Positions 1-7,113 of a DNA stretch of 64,000 nt are shown here, piece by piece (positions within the stretch are counted from its first letter, which is position 1; every line of letters starts with the position of its first letter). This DNA is from a virus. The notes under the pieces were generated by a model that had not been told where the DNA came from, made no database searches, and saw only the letters and a list, made by a program, of their open reading frames with translations. The translations under genes were made by a program, and so were the position numbers. Where the stretch lies: positions 1 through 64,000 of IMG/VR virus record IMGVR_UViG_3300046791_000095. The stretch is one strand, 5' to 3'.

Positions 1-45
1 TATGACGCCCACCTCGTGAAGATCGTGGCGAGTGGGCATCACTGA
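1..45 (+). CDS. 3' end of a truncated rightward gene
   Basis: Only the last 14 codons and the TGA stop of an open frame that enters from outside the window are present. The visible C-terminus reads YDAHLVKIVASGHH. Function cannot be judged. It may belong to the same rightward early operon as the genes at the right edge of the window if the genome is circular or permuted. Confidence 0.4.
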   Translation, partial: YDAHLVKIVASGHH

Positions 46-97
46 GAGCGCGCCGCACGACGACGCTCAAGGTGCTCTGCCCGCTCCCCCACACTAT

Positions 98-204
98 GGG
101 GCGGCGACGAGGATAGGACCCGTGCCGTGACAGACGGATGAGCCGGTGACGACCGTGTGCGTGACTAAGCCCGGCCACTTGTTGGTGAGAATCCAACCCG
201 CCCC
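98..204 (+). ncRNA. Candidate tRNA-like structured leader RNA
   Basis: A perfect 7-bp end helix pairs GGGGCGG (98-104) with CCGCCCC (198-204). Stacked directly on its 3' strand is a hairpin of GTTGG and CCAAC with a 7-nt loop (181-197), which is the geometry of a tRNA acceptor plus T arm. Two smaller hairpins lie inside: CCGT/ACGG (125-137) and CGGT/ACCG (144-155). It is not a standard tRNA: it is 107 nt long, the loop lacks the TTCRA consensus and no clear anticodon arm is seen. It sits in the leader of the first small gene. Folding was by eye. Confidence 0.4.
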
Positions 205-218
205 CTACTTCTACAAAC

Positions 219-244
219 AACGAGGCGCTAGTGCGCGCCTACAA
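219..244 (+). promoter_or_regulatory. Conserved AGGCG leader hairpin, copy 1
   Basis: The element is AACG, a 6-bp stem AGGCGC/GCGCCT with a 6-nt loop, then ACAA, and it ends 29 nt before the ATG at 274. A 26-nt copy lies at 18138-18163 before the Sak4-like gene. The stem-closing pair is C-G here and T-A there, which preserves pairing, while the loops differ. That pattern suggests a conserved RNA hairpin acting in the 5' leader, for example in mRNA stability or translation. Confidence 0.6.
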
Positions 245-273
245 GGCCCGCGAGGGCTGGAGGTAGAAGGTAC

Positions 274-459
274 ATGAGTACCCTCGAAGTTCTCATCCGC
301 GAGAAGCAGAAGCAAGAGGGTGACACCGCAGTCAAGCAGGCCGTCGCTGAACTCAGACGCGCTGCTGGCAACTACGCCAACGCCAACCGTATCTCCCACT
401 CTCTCGCTGTCCGGGCGTGGGCCAACATGCTCTGCGACTTCCTCATCAGGGGGCTTTAG
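274..459 (+). CDS. Hypothetical small protein (61 aa)
   Basis: The start is supported by GGAGGT 14 nt upstream, after the structured leader. The protein is soluble, charged and mostly predicted helical, with a Glu/Lys-rich N-terminus and alternating Ala/Arg segments. I recognise no family. As the first gene after an elaborate leader it may be expressed early and strongly; this is inference only. Confidence 0.65.
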   Translation: MSTLEVLIREKQKQEGDTAVKQAVAELRRAAGNYANANRISHSLAVRAWANMLCDFLIRGL

Positions 460-461
460 TC

Positions 462-710
462 ATGGCACGCAAGCACAATCTCAAGCGCACCCGCATCAAG
501 GCTGCTGTCCAGCAGATTCTCGTCACGCCCGCAACCGATGAGCGCAAGGTCGTGACCGGTGCTGATGGCGCGTACACCGTCATCAAGGGTGCGCCCGCTG
601 TCTACAAGCAGGGCAAGGCGCTCGACACGACCAAGACGAAGGAGTTCGGCAACGGCAGCAACGACCCCAAGAACATGGCACCGCGTGGCAAGGCCGGACA
701 GAAGTCGTAG
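462..710 (+). CDS. Hypothetical basic protein (82 aa)
   Basis: The frame is open further upstream, but the start two bases after the preceding stop (MARKHNLKR) is preferred because the earlier Met lies inside the previous gene. The protein is rich in Lys, Arg, Gly and Thr and ends in KAGQKS. Its composition would suit a nucleic-acid-binding protein, but no family is recognised. Confidence 0.65.
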   Translation: MARKHNLKRTRIKAAVQQILVTPATDERKVVTGADGAYTVIKGAPAVYKQGKALDTTKTKEFGNGSNDPKNMAPRGKAGQKS

Positions 711-789
711 CCTCGCGCGTCCACCCAGGAACTTCCTCGACGTGCTCGTCGAGATGCATGACCTCAACCCGATCAACAGGAGCGCACGC

Positions 790-1167
790 ATGAAGCGCAA
801 GATGAAGAAGCTCGAAGCGGACCTTGCCAAGGTGAAGAAGCCCGAGAAGGTGAAGATGACCAAGGCCCGCCTCGTGGGTGGTCCTCTCGACGGTGCCCTA
901 CTGGAGGTGCCCAAGAGTATCGAGACTATCGCCTTCGGTCCGAAGGGCTGTGCTTTCTGGCACTACGACTTTGCGGGCTACGATGGCACCGTGTCGATGT
1001 TCGCCAAGCGTCGCACCGAGCGCATCGCTCGCCGTTTCATCATGTGGTACATCGGTGAGCACAAGCGTCACCCGGACGTGATGCGCGAGGGTGGCAAGGA
1101 GAAGCCGATGCGCAACCCGGATCGACAGGCTCATGGTCGGGGTGCAGCGAAGCGTCGTGCTGCATGA
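790..1167 (+). CDS. GGPLDG-motif phage protein (125 aa)
   Basis: The start follows AGGAGCGCACGC. After a lysine-rich N-terminus (about residues 1-25) comes LVGGPLDGALLEVP; GGPxDG motifs of this kind recur in small uncharacterised phage proteins. The C-terminus is strongly basic (GRGAAKRRAA). The next gene starts within the stop codon (ATGA), so translation is probably coupled. Function is unknown. Confidence 0.65.
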   Translation: MKRKMKKLEADLAKVKKPEKVKMTKARLVGGPLDGALLEVPKSIETIAFGPKGCAFWHYDFAGYDGTVSMFAKRRTERIARRFIMWYIGEHKRHPDVMREGGKEKPMRNPDRQAHGRGAAKRRAA

Positions 1168-1430
1168 CCACCATCATCCTCACTGGAATCCAGAAGCCCG
1201 CAGGCAGGAAGACCGAGTACCTCCGTGTCTTCGGCCACGACGTGAACGACACGGCTGCGCGGGTTGTTGAGGTTGCACTCCCTGTCAAGGAGGTGGAGGA
1301 CATCCTCCAAGAGATGAAGAGAACGCGCGCTTTCCCCGAGATCACCATCCCTGACTGGGGCTGGTGTCGCGTTCTCAACACGGGCGTGATCGACATCCTC
1401 AAGATCGACCCGATGGGCGGCCTAGCATGA
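1164..1430 (+). CDS. Hypothetical protein (88 aa)
   Basis: ATGA overlaps at both ends place this gene in a tightly coupled operon. The protein looks like a small alpha/beta fold with an N-terminal beta segment (TTIILTGIQ), a central acidic helix (VKEVEDILQEMKRT) and a Trp-containing turn (PDWGWCRV). No family is recognised. Confidence 0.65.
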   Translation: MTTIILTGIQKPAGRKTEYLRVFGHDVNDTAARVVEVALPVKEVEDILQEMKRTRAFPEITIPDWGWCRVLNTGVIDILKIDPMGGLA

Positions 1431-1849
1431 CGCGCGACTTCCTTCCCTCACCGGGTGGACATGCAGTGCATGCGCCCATCGAGAAGAGTGCTCAGGGTCA
1501 CCCTGTCGTGGACAACAAGGTCCTGCCGCTCGACACCGGGCAGCAGGACAATCGTCTTGGCAGGATGGACAAGGAGTTCGCGACGATGGAGGAGTGGTAT
1601 CATCCCTTCCTCGAAACGACTCTCCACGAGATCGGACAGGAGATTCAGGAGATGAAGTTCAACGGCAAGCTCAGACCCTTCACCGAGGGTGAGCCCATCG
1701 GGGGCCTCCCTCGTCGAGTTCGACAGAAGCCGATGTCGAAGGCCATGATTCATATCTACCACACCGAGAGGATGGAGCGTCATCGTGCCGACATGCTTGC
1801 GGCGCGGAAGAAGAACGATCTATCTATGCTGGAGGTGTTGAATGGATGA
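1427..1849 (+). CDS. Hypothetical protein (140 aa)
   Basis: The chosen start (MTRDFLPSPGG) overlaps the previous stop as ATGA. The N-terminus is polar and likely disordered. The second half is rich in Met, His, Arg and Glu and probably helical (HIYHTERMERHRADMLAARK). It overlaps the next gene by 8 nt. No recognised domain. Confidence 0.6.
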   Translation: MTRDFLPSPGGHAVHAPIEKSAQGHPVVDNKVLPLDTGQQDNRLGRMDKEFATMEEWYHPFLETTLHEIGQEIQEMKFNGKLRPFTEGEPIGGLPRRVRQKPMSKAMIHIYHTERMERHRADMLAARKKNDLSMLEVLNG

Positions 1850-2297
1850 GGACCTGCGTGCGTTTCGGAACAAGCTGCTCGAAGCGCGCACCGAACTGAT
1901 CGCCGAGTTGCGCAAGATCACTGGCCCGGTGTACAAGCTCATCAACGCCATCGATTCCGAGACCGGCGTGATGCTCAAGGAACTGAGTGACAGTGAGAGT
2001 GCACCAGTCACTCGCAAGATCACTGTACGTCCGGGTGAACCGTTGGAGCAGGTGCCGATGCCATTGCCGGCGCCCAAGCTGGAGCCAGGAAAGCGCGCAT
2101 GCAGTCTATGCCATCATCCCGGACATCGAGCGACCAACTGTCCCAACGCACACATCGTCCGTGAGCAGGAGGTGGCGAAGAAGATTGAGTCGCCCGCCAA
2201 GAAGGCTCGCGCACCGATGTCACCCGAGCGCAAGGCTCAACTCGTCGCTGCCTTGAAGAAGGCTCGTGCAGCCCGGGGCAAGAAGGGAAGAAAGTGA
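1842..2297 (+). CDS. Zinc-knuckle (CCHC) protein
   Basis: This 151-residue protein has an N-terminal predicted coiled coil (about 1-55), a linker, then CSLCHHPGHRATNC at about residues 87-100, an exact C-x2-C-x4-H-x4-C zinc knuckle. The final 45 residues are lysine-rich (KKARAARGKKGRK). Zinc knuckles of this form bind single-stranded nucleic acid in retroviral nucleocapsids and cellular RNA-binding proteins. The knuckle plus basic tail suggests a nucleic-acid-binding role. The partner is unknown. Confidence 0.7.
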   Translation: MDEDLRAFRNKLLEARTELIAELRKITGPVYKLINAIDSETGVMLKELSDSESAPVTRKITVRPGEPLEQVPMPLPAPKLEPGKRACSLCHHPGHRATNCPNAHIVREQEVAKKIESPAKKARAPMSPERKAQLVAALKKARAARGKKGRK

Positions 2298-2410
2298 TCC
2301 CGGCCCTCGTGGTAGTTGGCTTCATCTGGCTCGCAATCCACAATCACCGCAACCCTGAACCTCGTCACCCTTGGTGGGAGACGTGGGAACGCATGAAGGA
2401 GAAGTCATGA
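2294..2410 (+). CDS. Single-pass membrane micropeptide (38 aa)
   Basis: It starts with a GTG that overlaps the preceding stop (GTGA) and ends in an ATGA overlap with the next gene, so it fills the gap between two genes exactly. The N-terminus IPALVVVGFIWLAIHN is one hydrophobic span, followed by a polar, Trp-rich tail ending WWETWERMKEKS. The topology fits a small inner-membrane protein. Evidence is the coupled overlaps and composition only. Confidence 0.6.
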   Translation: MIPALVVVGFIWLAIHNHRNPEPRHPWWETWERMKEKS

Positions 2411-2661
2411 CGAGCTACGATGCAAAGGCGCAGATCAAGGCTGGCATCACGCAGCACCTCGCGGGCGCTATCACTCGACTCGCTCTCGACGAGATCGTGA
2501 ATGGGACGGTGGACGACCTCGTGAATGAACACACTGACTTCCTCGATGATGATGATGACTGGGACGTTGAGGACTACCTCAATGACATCGTCGATGAGGA
2601 CGACGAGCGAGGAGACTTCATCAATCCCCTGAGAGAGCGTCTCGATGACGACAATCGCTAG
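2407..2661 (+). CDS. Highly acidic protein (84 aa)
   Basis: The start overlaps the micropeptide stop (ATGA). The C-terminal two-thirds is dominated by Asp and Glu (HTDFLDDDDDWDVEDYLND), giving a strong negative charge. Such proteins can act as DNA mimics or inhibitors of DNA-binding proteins, but there is no recognisable family, so that is only a possibility. It overlaps the next gene by 17 nt. Confidence 0.6.
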   Translation: MTSYDAKAQIKAGITQHLAGAITRLALDEIVNGTVDDLVNEHTDFLDDDDDWDVEDYLNDIVDEDDERGDFINPLRERLDDDNR

Positions 2662-2842
2662 CCTCATTCCTCTCATCCACGCGGTTCCTCATGGGTGTGT
2701 TGTCACCCTCACCTCGATCAACCTCCCCGATAACCAACGAGGGAGCATCTACGGCAGCGTCATCTACGGCAGGGGTCCTACCTCGCGTGTGTTCCACAGC
2801 GAAGAGGAACTCCTGACGATCTTGAAGGGAGCGGCAAAATGA
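2645..2842 (+). CDS. Hypothetical protein (65 aa)
   Basis: Short frame between two overlapping neighbours, ending in an ATGA overlap. It looks like a small beta-rich fold (VVTLTSINLP, SIYGSVIYGR) ending in a short helix (EEELLTILKG). No recognised domain. Confidence 0.55.
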   Translation: MTTIASLIPLIHAVPHGCVVTLTSINLPDNQRGSIYGSVIYGRGPTSRVFHSEEELLTILKGAAK

Positions 2843-3264
2843 GTAACGACGGAGAACTCAGTGTCGGTGGAGTGGTGGCAATCGTGTTGGTCTCGATCAT
2901 CCTCCTCATCGGCGCGGTCTGCGGCTGTCTGATCGGTGGTCCGCAGTATCGCGTGTGGCAGCAGCGTCTCGAAGGTGAGGCCGAGTTGGCGCGCGCATCG
3001 TACAACCGGCAGGTGAGCGTGCAAGAGGCGAACGCCAAGATGGAAGCGGCGAAGTCTCTCGCTCAGGCTGACATCATCCGGGCCGAGGGCGCTGCAAAGG
3101 CGAACGTGATCCTCGGGAACAGCCTCAAGGGCAACGAGGACTACCTGCGCTACCTCTGGATTCAGGGTCTCGACTCGGGGAAGAATGCGCCGAGCGTGAT
3201 CTACGTGCCGACCGAAGCTGGTCTACCGATCCTCGAAGCGGGCAAGCGCGCGGAGGTCAAGTGA
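2839..3264 (+). CDS. Membrane protein with SPFH/prohibitin-like tail
   Basis: One transmembrane helix (about residues 11-33) is followed by a long helix rich in Ala, Glu and Lys (AAKSLAQADIIRAEGAAKAN) and then NEDYLRYLWIQGL. The helix and following turn resemble the C-terminal part of stomatin/prohibitin/HflK proteins, where AEA-type repeats lead to a conserved oligomerisation segment. The beta-rich SPFH core itself is absent at 141 residues. Similar short membrane proteins occur in other phages. It may assemble in the inner membrane; the target is unknown. Confidence 0.6.
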   Translation: MSNDGELSVGGVVAIVLVSIILLIGAVCGCLIGGPQYRVWQQRLEGEAELARASYNRQVSVQEANAKMEAAKSLAQADIIRAEGAAKANVILGNSLKGNEDYLRYLWIQGLDSGKNAPSVIYVPTEAGLPILEAGKRAEVK

Positions 3265-3692
3265 GCGAGGAACCGATCATCGACCCGAAGGAAGCGAATG
3301 GCTGGATCGGGGTGGACTTCGATGCCACCCTCGCCGAGTATCACGGGTGGGACATCTCGAAGGGCGCCCTCGGACCGGCGATTCCCAGGATGATGGCCCG
3401 TGTGCGTGCGTGGCTCAAGGCTGGTCGCGAGGTGCGCATCATGACGGCCCGCACTGGCGAGGAGCAGGAGCTTCTCATCCAGACGTGGCTCCATGACAAC
3501 GGGCTGCCCAAGCTCCCGATCACGAATCAGAAGGATCGGATGATGTACCAGCTTTGGGATGACCGCGCGATTCAGGTCCGCTCGAACACGGGCGAGACTG
3601 TGGACGAGGAAGTCATCCGACTGAAGCGGGAACTCAAGCGGGTCTACGACTCGCTGCGTGCGTTCAAGCAGACGCTGGAGGAGATCGAATGA
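3261..3692 (+). CDS. HAD-superfamily phosphatase-like protein
   Basis: DFDATLAEY (residues 19-27) is the HAD motif I (DxDxT/V) carrying the nucleophile Asp. A Thr-containing motif II follows (VRIMTART, about 57-64) and Asp residues of motif IV lie in LWDDRAIQV. The C-terminal 30 residues form a predicted helix. The family hydrolyses phosphate esters in the cytoplasm through a phospho-aspartate. Lying next to the CCA-adding enzyme, an end-processing role in RNA repair is conceivable but unproven. Confidence 0.75.
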   Translation: MSEEPIIDPKEANGWIGVDFDATLAEYHGWDISKGALGPAIPRMMARVRAWLKAGREVRIMTARTGEEQELLIQTWLHDNGLPKLPITNQKDRMMYQLWDDRAIQVRSNTGETVDEEVIRLKRELKRVYDSLRAFKQTLEEIE

Positions 3693-4423
3693 AACTCTAC
3701 CTCGTAGGCGGGGCGGTTCGTGACTACGCCCTCGGTGTGAAGGGGACGAAGGACTACGACTTCGCTGTCGAGGCGGATTCGTACAAAGACATGGTTGTTG
3801 GCTTGCGCGCTGCTGGTGCAACCATCTGGCAGGAGCGACTTGAGTTCGTGACGGTCCGGGCTCAGTTCCCTGTGGTGCTCGGCTCTTTCGGCGGGCTGCT
3901 CCCGACGGGCAGTCGTGTCGTTGATGCTGACTTCACGCTCTGCCGGGCTGAGACTCAGTATTCGGACCTACGTCATCCTGACACGGTGACGCCTGCCACT
4001 CTCGATGTCGATCTCAGCCGGCGTGACTTCACGATGAATGCGATGGCTGTGGGTGAGAATGGTCAGTGGCACGATCCGTACAACGGATGGGATGACGCTG
4101 AGGATCATGTCCTCAAGACGGTCGGACATCCTCAAGACCGGTTCACCGAGGACCCACTTCGGATGCTGCGGGCTCTCCGCTTCGCCATCAAGTACAACCT
4201 GCGCTTCAACGCTACTCTCGCGGCTGTGCTGGACGACAGGAGGCTTCTACGCGGGATCGAGACTCTTCCGGCCGAGCGGGTGCGCGAGGAGTTGAACAAG
4301 GCTTTCAGTGCGGACAGCTACCGCACGATGTATTACCTGATGACCCGCTTCCCGGAACTTGGTGCAGCCGTCGCCACCTATCACCCGAACCTCAAGCTCA
4401 AGGTGGTTCAGGAGGGAATGTGA
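3689..4423 (+). CDS. cca: CCA-adding enzyme / tRNA nucleotidyltransferase
   Basis: Class II nucleotidyltransferase of the poly(A) polymerase head family. The motifs are in order: GGAVRD (7-12), the catalytic KDYDF (21-25), RRDFTMNAMA (111-120), the EDPLRMLRALRFA ribose/base-recognition block (154-166) and ERVREELNKAF (196-206). It would add or repair the 3' CCA of tRNAs. At 244 residues it has head and neck but little of the body and tail of the roughly 400-residue cellular enzymes. With phage tRNAs, RtcB and a second RNA ligase in the same window, a tRNA-maintenance role is likely. Confidence 0.9.
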   Translation: MKLYLVGGAVRDYALGVKGTKDYDFAVEADSYKDMVVGLRAAGATIWQERLEFVTVRAQFPVVLGSFGGLLPTGSRVVDADFTLCRAETQYSDLRHPDTVTPATLDVDLSRRDFTMNAMAVGENGQWHDPYNGWDDAEDHVLKTVGHPQDRFTEDPLRMLRALRFAIKYNLRFNATLAAVLDDRRLLRGIETLPAERVREELNKAFSADSYRTMYYLMTRFPELGAAVATYHPNLKLKVVQEGM

Positions 4424-4665
4424 GCAGATACACGAAACGAGAGTGGGTCGGCTTCACTCTCAACATCGCCGCGTGGTTGTTCTTCATCTGGCTGGCCTCG
4501 ACCGAACATCGAACCTGGCCGACGACCAAGCCGGTGCTGGTGCAGCGAAGCGTGCAGGAGTTCTCGACGCGCCTCGATGCGGATGAGCGGCTCTGGTACC
4601 TGATTCCGGCCGACAGCATCGAGGTTCTCCCCGATCCGCGCTCCCTCGCTTGGCGCGGCTTCTAA
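4420..4665 (+). CDS. Small membrane protein (81 aa)
   Basis: It starts at GTG overlapping the cca stop (GTGA). One hydrophobic segment (FTLNIAAWLFFIWLAS, about 12-27) follows a basic N-terminus, then a soluble tail of about 50 residues with RLDADERLWYL. The topology fits an N-in inner-membrane protein. No family is recognised. It is the last gene before a short regulatory gap. Confidence 0.6.
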   Translation: MSRYTKREWVGFTLNIAAWLFFIWLASTEHRTWPTTKPVLVQRSVQEFSTRLDADERLWYLIPADSIEVLPDPRSLAWRGF

Positions 4666-4677
4666 CTTGTAATGTAA
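4659..4677 (+). repeat. 19-bp intergenic repeat, copy 1
   Basis: The sequence CTTCTAA[C]TTGTAATGTAA is matched at 59582-59600 with one mismatch ([G]). Both copies are AT-rich in a GC-rich genome and lie mainly in non-coding DNA; this copy begins at the end of the preceding gene. The core TTGTAATGTAA could be a protein-binding site or promoter element. Confidence 0.55.
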
Positions 4678-4699
4678 GGGAGACGAGAACAAGAAGATA

Positions 4700-4720
4700 G
4701 GGCGGTCTTCACCGCCGCCC
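4700..4720 (+). terminator. Weak stem-loop between operons
   Basis: GGCGGT pairs with ACCGCC around a CTTC loop, with a further G-C pair after a bulge, followed by a pyrimidine-rich but not T-only run. It sits between two genes and just before a promoter-like sequence, so an attenuating or terminating role is plausible but weak. Confidence 0.35.
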
Positions 4721-4759
4721 CTCTTCTCCCTGTTCTCCCGCGCCTAACAACTTCTTGTC

Positions 4760-4797
4760 TTGCCCTCCGGGGCTGGACGTGAGACTATGGTCTGGGG
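4760..4797 (+). promoter_or_regulatory. Promoter-like element (TTGCCC-17-GACTAT)
   Basis: TTGCCC and GACTAT are 17 bp apart, followed by GGTCTGGGG and then the GGGGAGG ribosome site of the next gene. The same arrangement, with a GTGAGA spacer end and an RGTCTGGG discriminator region, occurs at 17701-17737. The shared layout supports a repeated phage promoter for middle genes. Confidence 0.5.
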
Positions 4798-4805
4798 AGG
4801 TATCC

Positions 4806-5159
4806 ATGCCATCACAACATCCGGGCGATGACGGGCGGAGCGCGTGGAACCGTGGCCCCGAGATCATCGCTGCTGAGCAACGCATCCTGACGTACGCCGA
4901 CGCACTCCTCTCGTGGTGTCGGGCTTCTACGTTCGATACGCAGTACATGGTCAAGCTCGCAGACTTCTTCACGCACACCCGCAAGTACAATCCTGGGGGT
5001 GAGCCTGTGCCGATGGGTGAGACCACGGCATGGATGCTTGAACGGCTTGATCCCGACGCGAACCGTTTTCTTGTTGAACTCATGAGGGCTGCATGGGAAC
5101 TGAGATGCTGGAAGGAACGCTACGGAGAGATCACGAAGGAGGAGAAGGATCGGCTATGA
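4806..5159 (+). CDS. Hypothetical protein (117 aa)
   Basis: The start MPSQHPG follows GGGGAGGTATCC and the promoter-like element. The protein is soluble and mostly predicted helical (MVKLADFFTHTRKY, RFLVELMRAAWELRCWKERY) with an acidic-basic C-terminus. No recognised domain. The downstream phosphoesterase start overlaps its stop (ATGA). Confidence 0.65.
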   Translation: MPSQHPGDDGRSAWNRGPEIIAAEQRILTYADALLSWCRASTFDTQYMVKLADFFTHTRKYNPGGEPVPMGETTAWMLERLDPDANRFLVELMRAAWELRCWKERYGEITKEEKDRL

Positions 5160-5899
5160 AGCGGACCTTCGTTGTCGGTGACGTGCATGGCAGCATCGAG
5201 CGTCTCATCGAACTGCTCCTCAAAGCTGGATGCATGCGAGAGACCTACCCGAACTCTGACATGCAGATTGACTGGGATGGCTACAAGATGAATCCCGGGA
5301 TCGAGGTCGTGCAGGTGGGCGACCTTGGTGACTTCGGACAGCAGGACCCGACGCGTGACTGGATGTGCTACACGTTCGCGAGAGCACTCGGCATCACCGT
5401 CCTCATGGGCAATCACGACGCCGCGTGCTTCGACACCTTCTCTCATTCGTTCCGAGGTTATCGTACACCTTCATTCCAAACGCTCATGGTGATGCGAGAG
5501 GTCAGTCCCAAGCTGGCAGTAGCGCGCAGTGGGTACCTGATCACTCACGCCGGTCTCCATCCGTCCTACATGCCGGTGAAAGCTACGCCGGAAGAACTGG
5601 CTCTGGCCTTGAGTTCAGCGGGTCAGCTTCCTGTCGTCACGGACATCGGCCCTCCTCGGGGTGGGTTCGCGAAGCAGGGTGGAATCCTCTGGCGTGATGA
5701 TCGCGAGGACCTCTACGACGTACCGCAGATTTACGGACACACCTCGGGCATGATGCGCAAGCACGGACGATCCTACTGTATCGACGTGGGCAACAAGACC
5801 AACGGGTCTCTCGCCGGCATCTGGCTCGACACGCAGCAGATCGTCGCCATTGGTCCCGATGCGAAGATGCACGAGACCCCTTTCCCGGAGGATGCGTGA
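5156..5899 (+). CDS. Calcineurin-like metallophosphoesterase
   Basis: The dimetal motifs are in order: GDVHG (residues 8-12), GDLGDFG (about 57-63), GNHDA (about 85-89), a His in THAGLH (about 131-136) and GHTSG near the end. This is the bacterial Ser/Thr phosphatase / diadenosine tetraphosphatase type, 247 residues, as in phage lambda phosphatase. The substrate may be a phosphoprotein or a dinucleoside polyphosphate; the sequence does not decide. It overlaps its neighbours at both ends, in the same operon as the helicase. Confidence 0.85.
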   Translation: MKRTFVVGDVHGSIERLIELLLKAGCMRETYPNSDMQIDWDGYKMNPGIEVVQVGDLGDFGQQDPTRDWMCYTFARALGITVLMGNHDAACFDTFSHSFRGYRTPSFQTLMVMREVSPKLAVARSGYLITHAGLHPSYMPVKATPEELALALSSAGQLPVVTDIGPPRGGFAKQGGILWRDDREDLYDVPQIYGHTSGMMRKHGRSYCIDVGNKTNGSLAGIWLDTQQIVAIGPDAKMHETPFPEDA

Positions 5900-7113
5900 A
5901 GAAGTCTCATCCACTCCTCGTCGGAATCGAGAACGTCAAACCCTACAAGCTGACCGAGGGCCACGAGATGTACAGCGTGCGCCCTCCTGCCATGCAGATC
6001 GAGGACTTCCTCCCTGTTGGCGGCGTGATGGGCATGACCTCGTATCCCGGCGTAGGCAAGACCTGGCTCGCTCTGGAGATCGCCCGGTCCGTAGCATCAG
6101 GCACACCGTTCCTCGGCCGATACAAGGCGATGAGGGGCGGTGTTCTTTTCGTTGGTTCCGACTCCTCTCTCTACGACTACGCTCGACAGTGGACGCGCCT
6201 CACGCGCAACACCGAGGACGCAGTCAACGTGTTCGAGCCGGTTCGCTTCCTCGTGCAGTCCACCTTCATGTTCGAGGACCGCGACGAGATCAGGAAGCTC
6301 ATCCGCACGCACCAGAAGTTCGAGTGGGGCGAGACTACCATCGGTCCGAAGGGACCTGAACGCGAGCATGGCTTCCACACGCTCGTCTTCGACACGGTCT
6401 CTCGCCTCACTCGCGCGAATCAGAACGACAACACCGAGATGGAAGAGGTCTTCCGGAACATCCGCATGCTGGCCGAGGCGACCGACTGTGCCATCGTCCT
6501 GCTGCACCACAACTCGAAGAAGAGCGAGTACAACGACGGCTCCGATTGGCGTGGTGCCATGTCGCAGATCGGCGCCCTCGATTCGTGGGTGCAACTCTCG
6601 CCGCACCGGAAGGACAAGCACCTCGTCGGAATCCAGTTCAAGAAGTTCCGTGGCATCACGCCACCCGACTTCTCTTACCGCATGGCAGTGAGTGATCCGG
6701 CGTCCGCGAGTCTCTCCATCACGGATGAGCCCGTGACTACCGCACAGAAGATGCAGCATGACGTGGTCGCAGACGCCGTGAAGGAGTTCATCGTACAGCA
6801 TCCGGGAAGACGGGCGTGCGAGATTCGCGATGCTCTGTGGCCCAAGTTTCAGGTTGGCGTTGCTGAGGTCAATGGCACGACGACGGCCTTCCCGGTGATC
6901 AAGGATTTCACCACCGCAGTGAACAACCGCCTCGCAGCGATGATGCAGGTACAAGTGATCAAGCGTCGGCAGAACAATGAGGGCAAGGCGGTCTACACCG
7001 TCGTTACTCCACAATCAACCGAGGGAGCCCCGGCTCCTGCTACGGGAGAACAGAGTGAAGTCAGAACATCTCGGCGTCGTCGTCGTAAGGCTGCAAGTCC
7101 CGCGTCTGCATGA
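5896..7113 (+). CDS. RecA-fold replicative helicase (RepA/DnaB-like)
   Basis: Walker A is MTSYPGVGKTW (about residues 47-57), Walker B is HTLVFDTVSRL (about 160-170), and a downstream IVLLHHNSKK fits the motif H3 region of hexameric RecA-fold helicases such as plasmid RSF1010 RepA. The C-terminal 110 residues look like a winged-helix-type segment and end in a basic RRRRRKAA tail. It would unwind the replication fork. GTG start, overlapping the phosphoesterase stop; the next gene starts inside its 3' end. Confidence 0.75.
   Translation: MKKSHPLLVGIENVKPYKLTEGHEMYSVRPPAMQIEDFLPVGGVMGMTSYPGVGKTWLALEIARSVASGTPFLGRYKAMRGGVLFVGSDSSLYDYARQWTRLTRNTEDAVNVFEPVRFLVQSTFMFEDRDEIRKLIRTHQKFEWGETTIGPKGPEREHGFHTLVFDTVSRLTRANQNDNTEMEEVFRNIRMLAEATDCAIVLLHHNSKKSEYNDGSDWRGAMSQIGALDSWVQLSPHRKDKHLVGIQFKKFRGITPPDFSYRMAVSDPASASLSITDEPVTTAQKMQHDVVADAVKEFIVQHPGRRACEIRDALWPKFQVGVAEVNGTTTAFPVIKDFTTAVNNRLAAMMQVQVIKRRQNNEGKAVYTVVTPQSTEGAPAPATGEQSEVRTSRRRRRKAASPASA

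Noticed and set aside
98-204. tRNA gene in the first leader
   Set aside because: End helix and T-arm-like hairpin fit tRNA geometry, but the length is 107 nt, the loop lacks the TTCRA consensus and there is no anticodon arm.
6097-7014. 305-codon minus-strand open frame opposite the helicase
   Set aside because: The helicase on the other strand has intact Walker motifs; the antisense frame has no domain.
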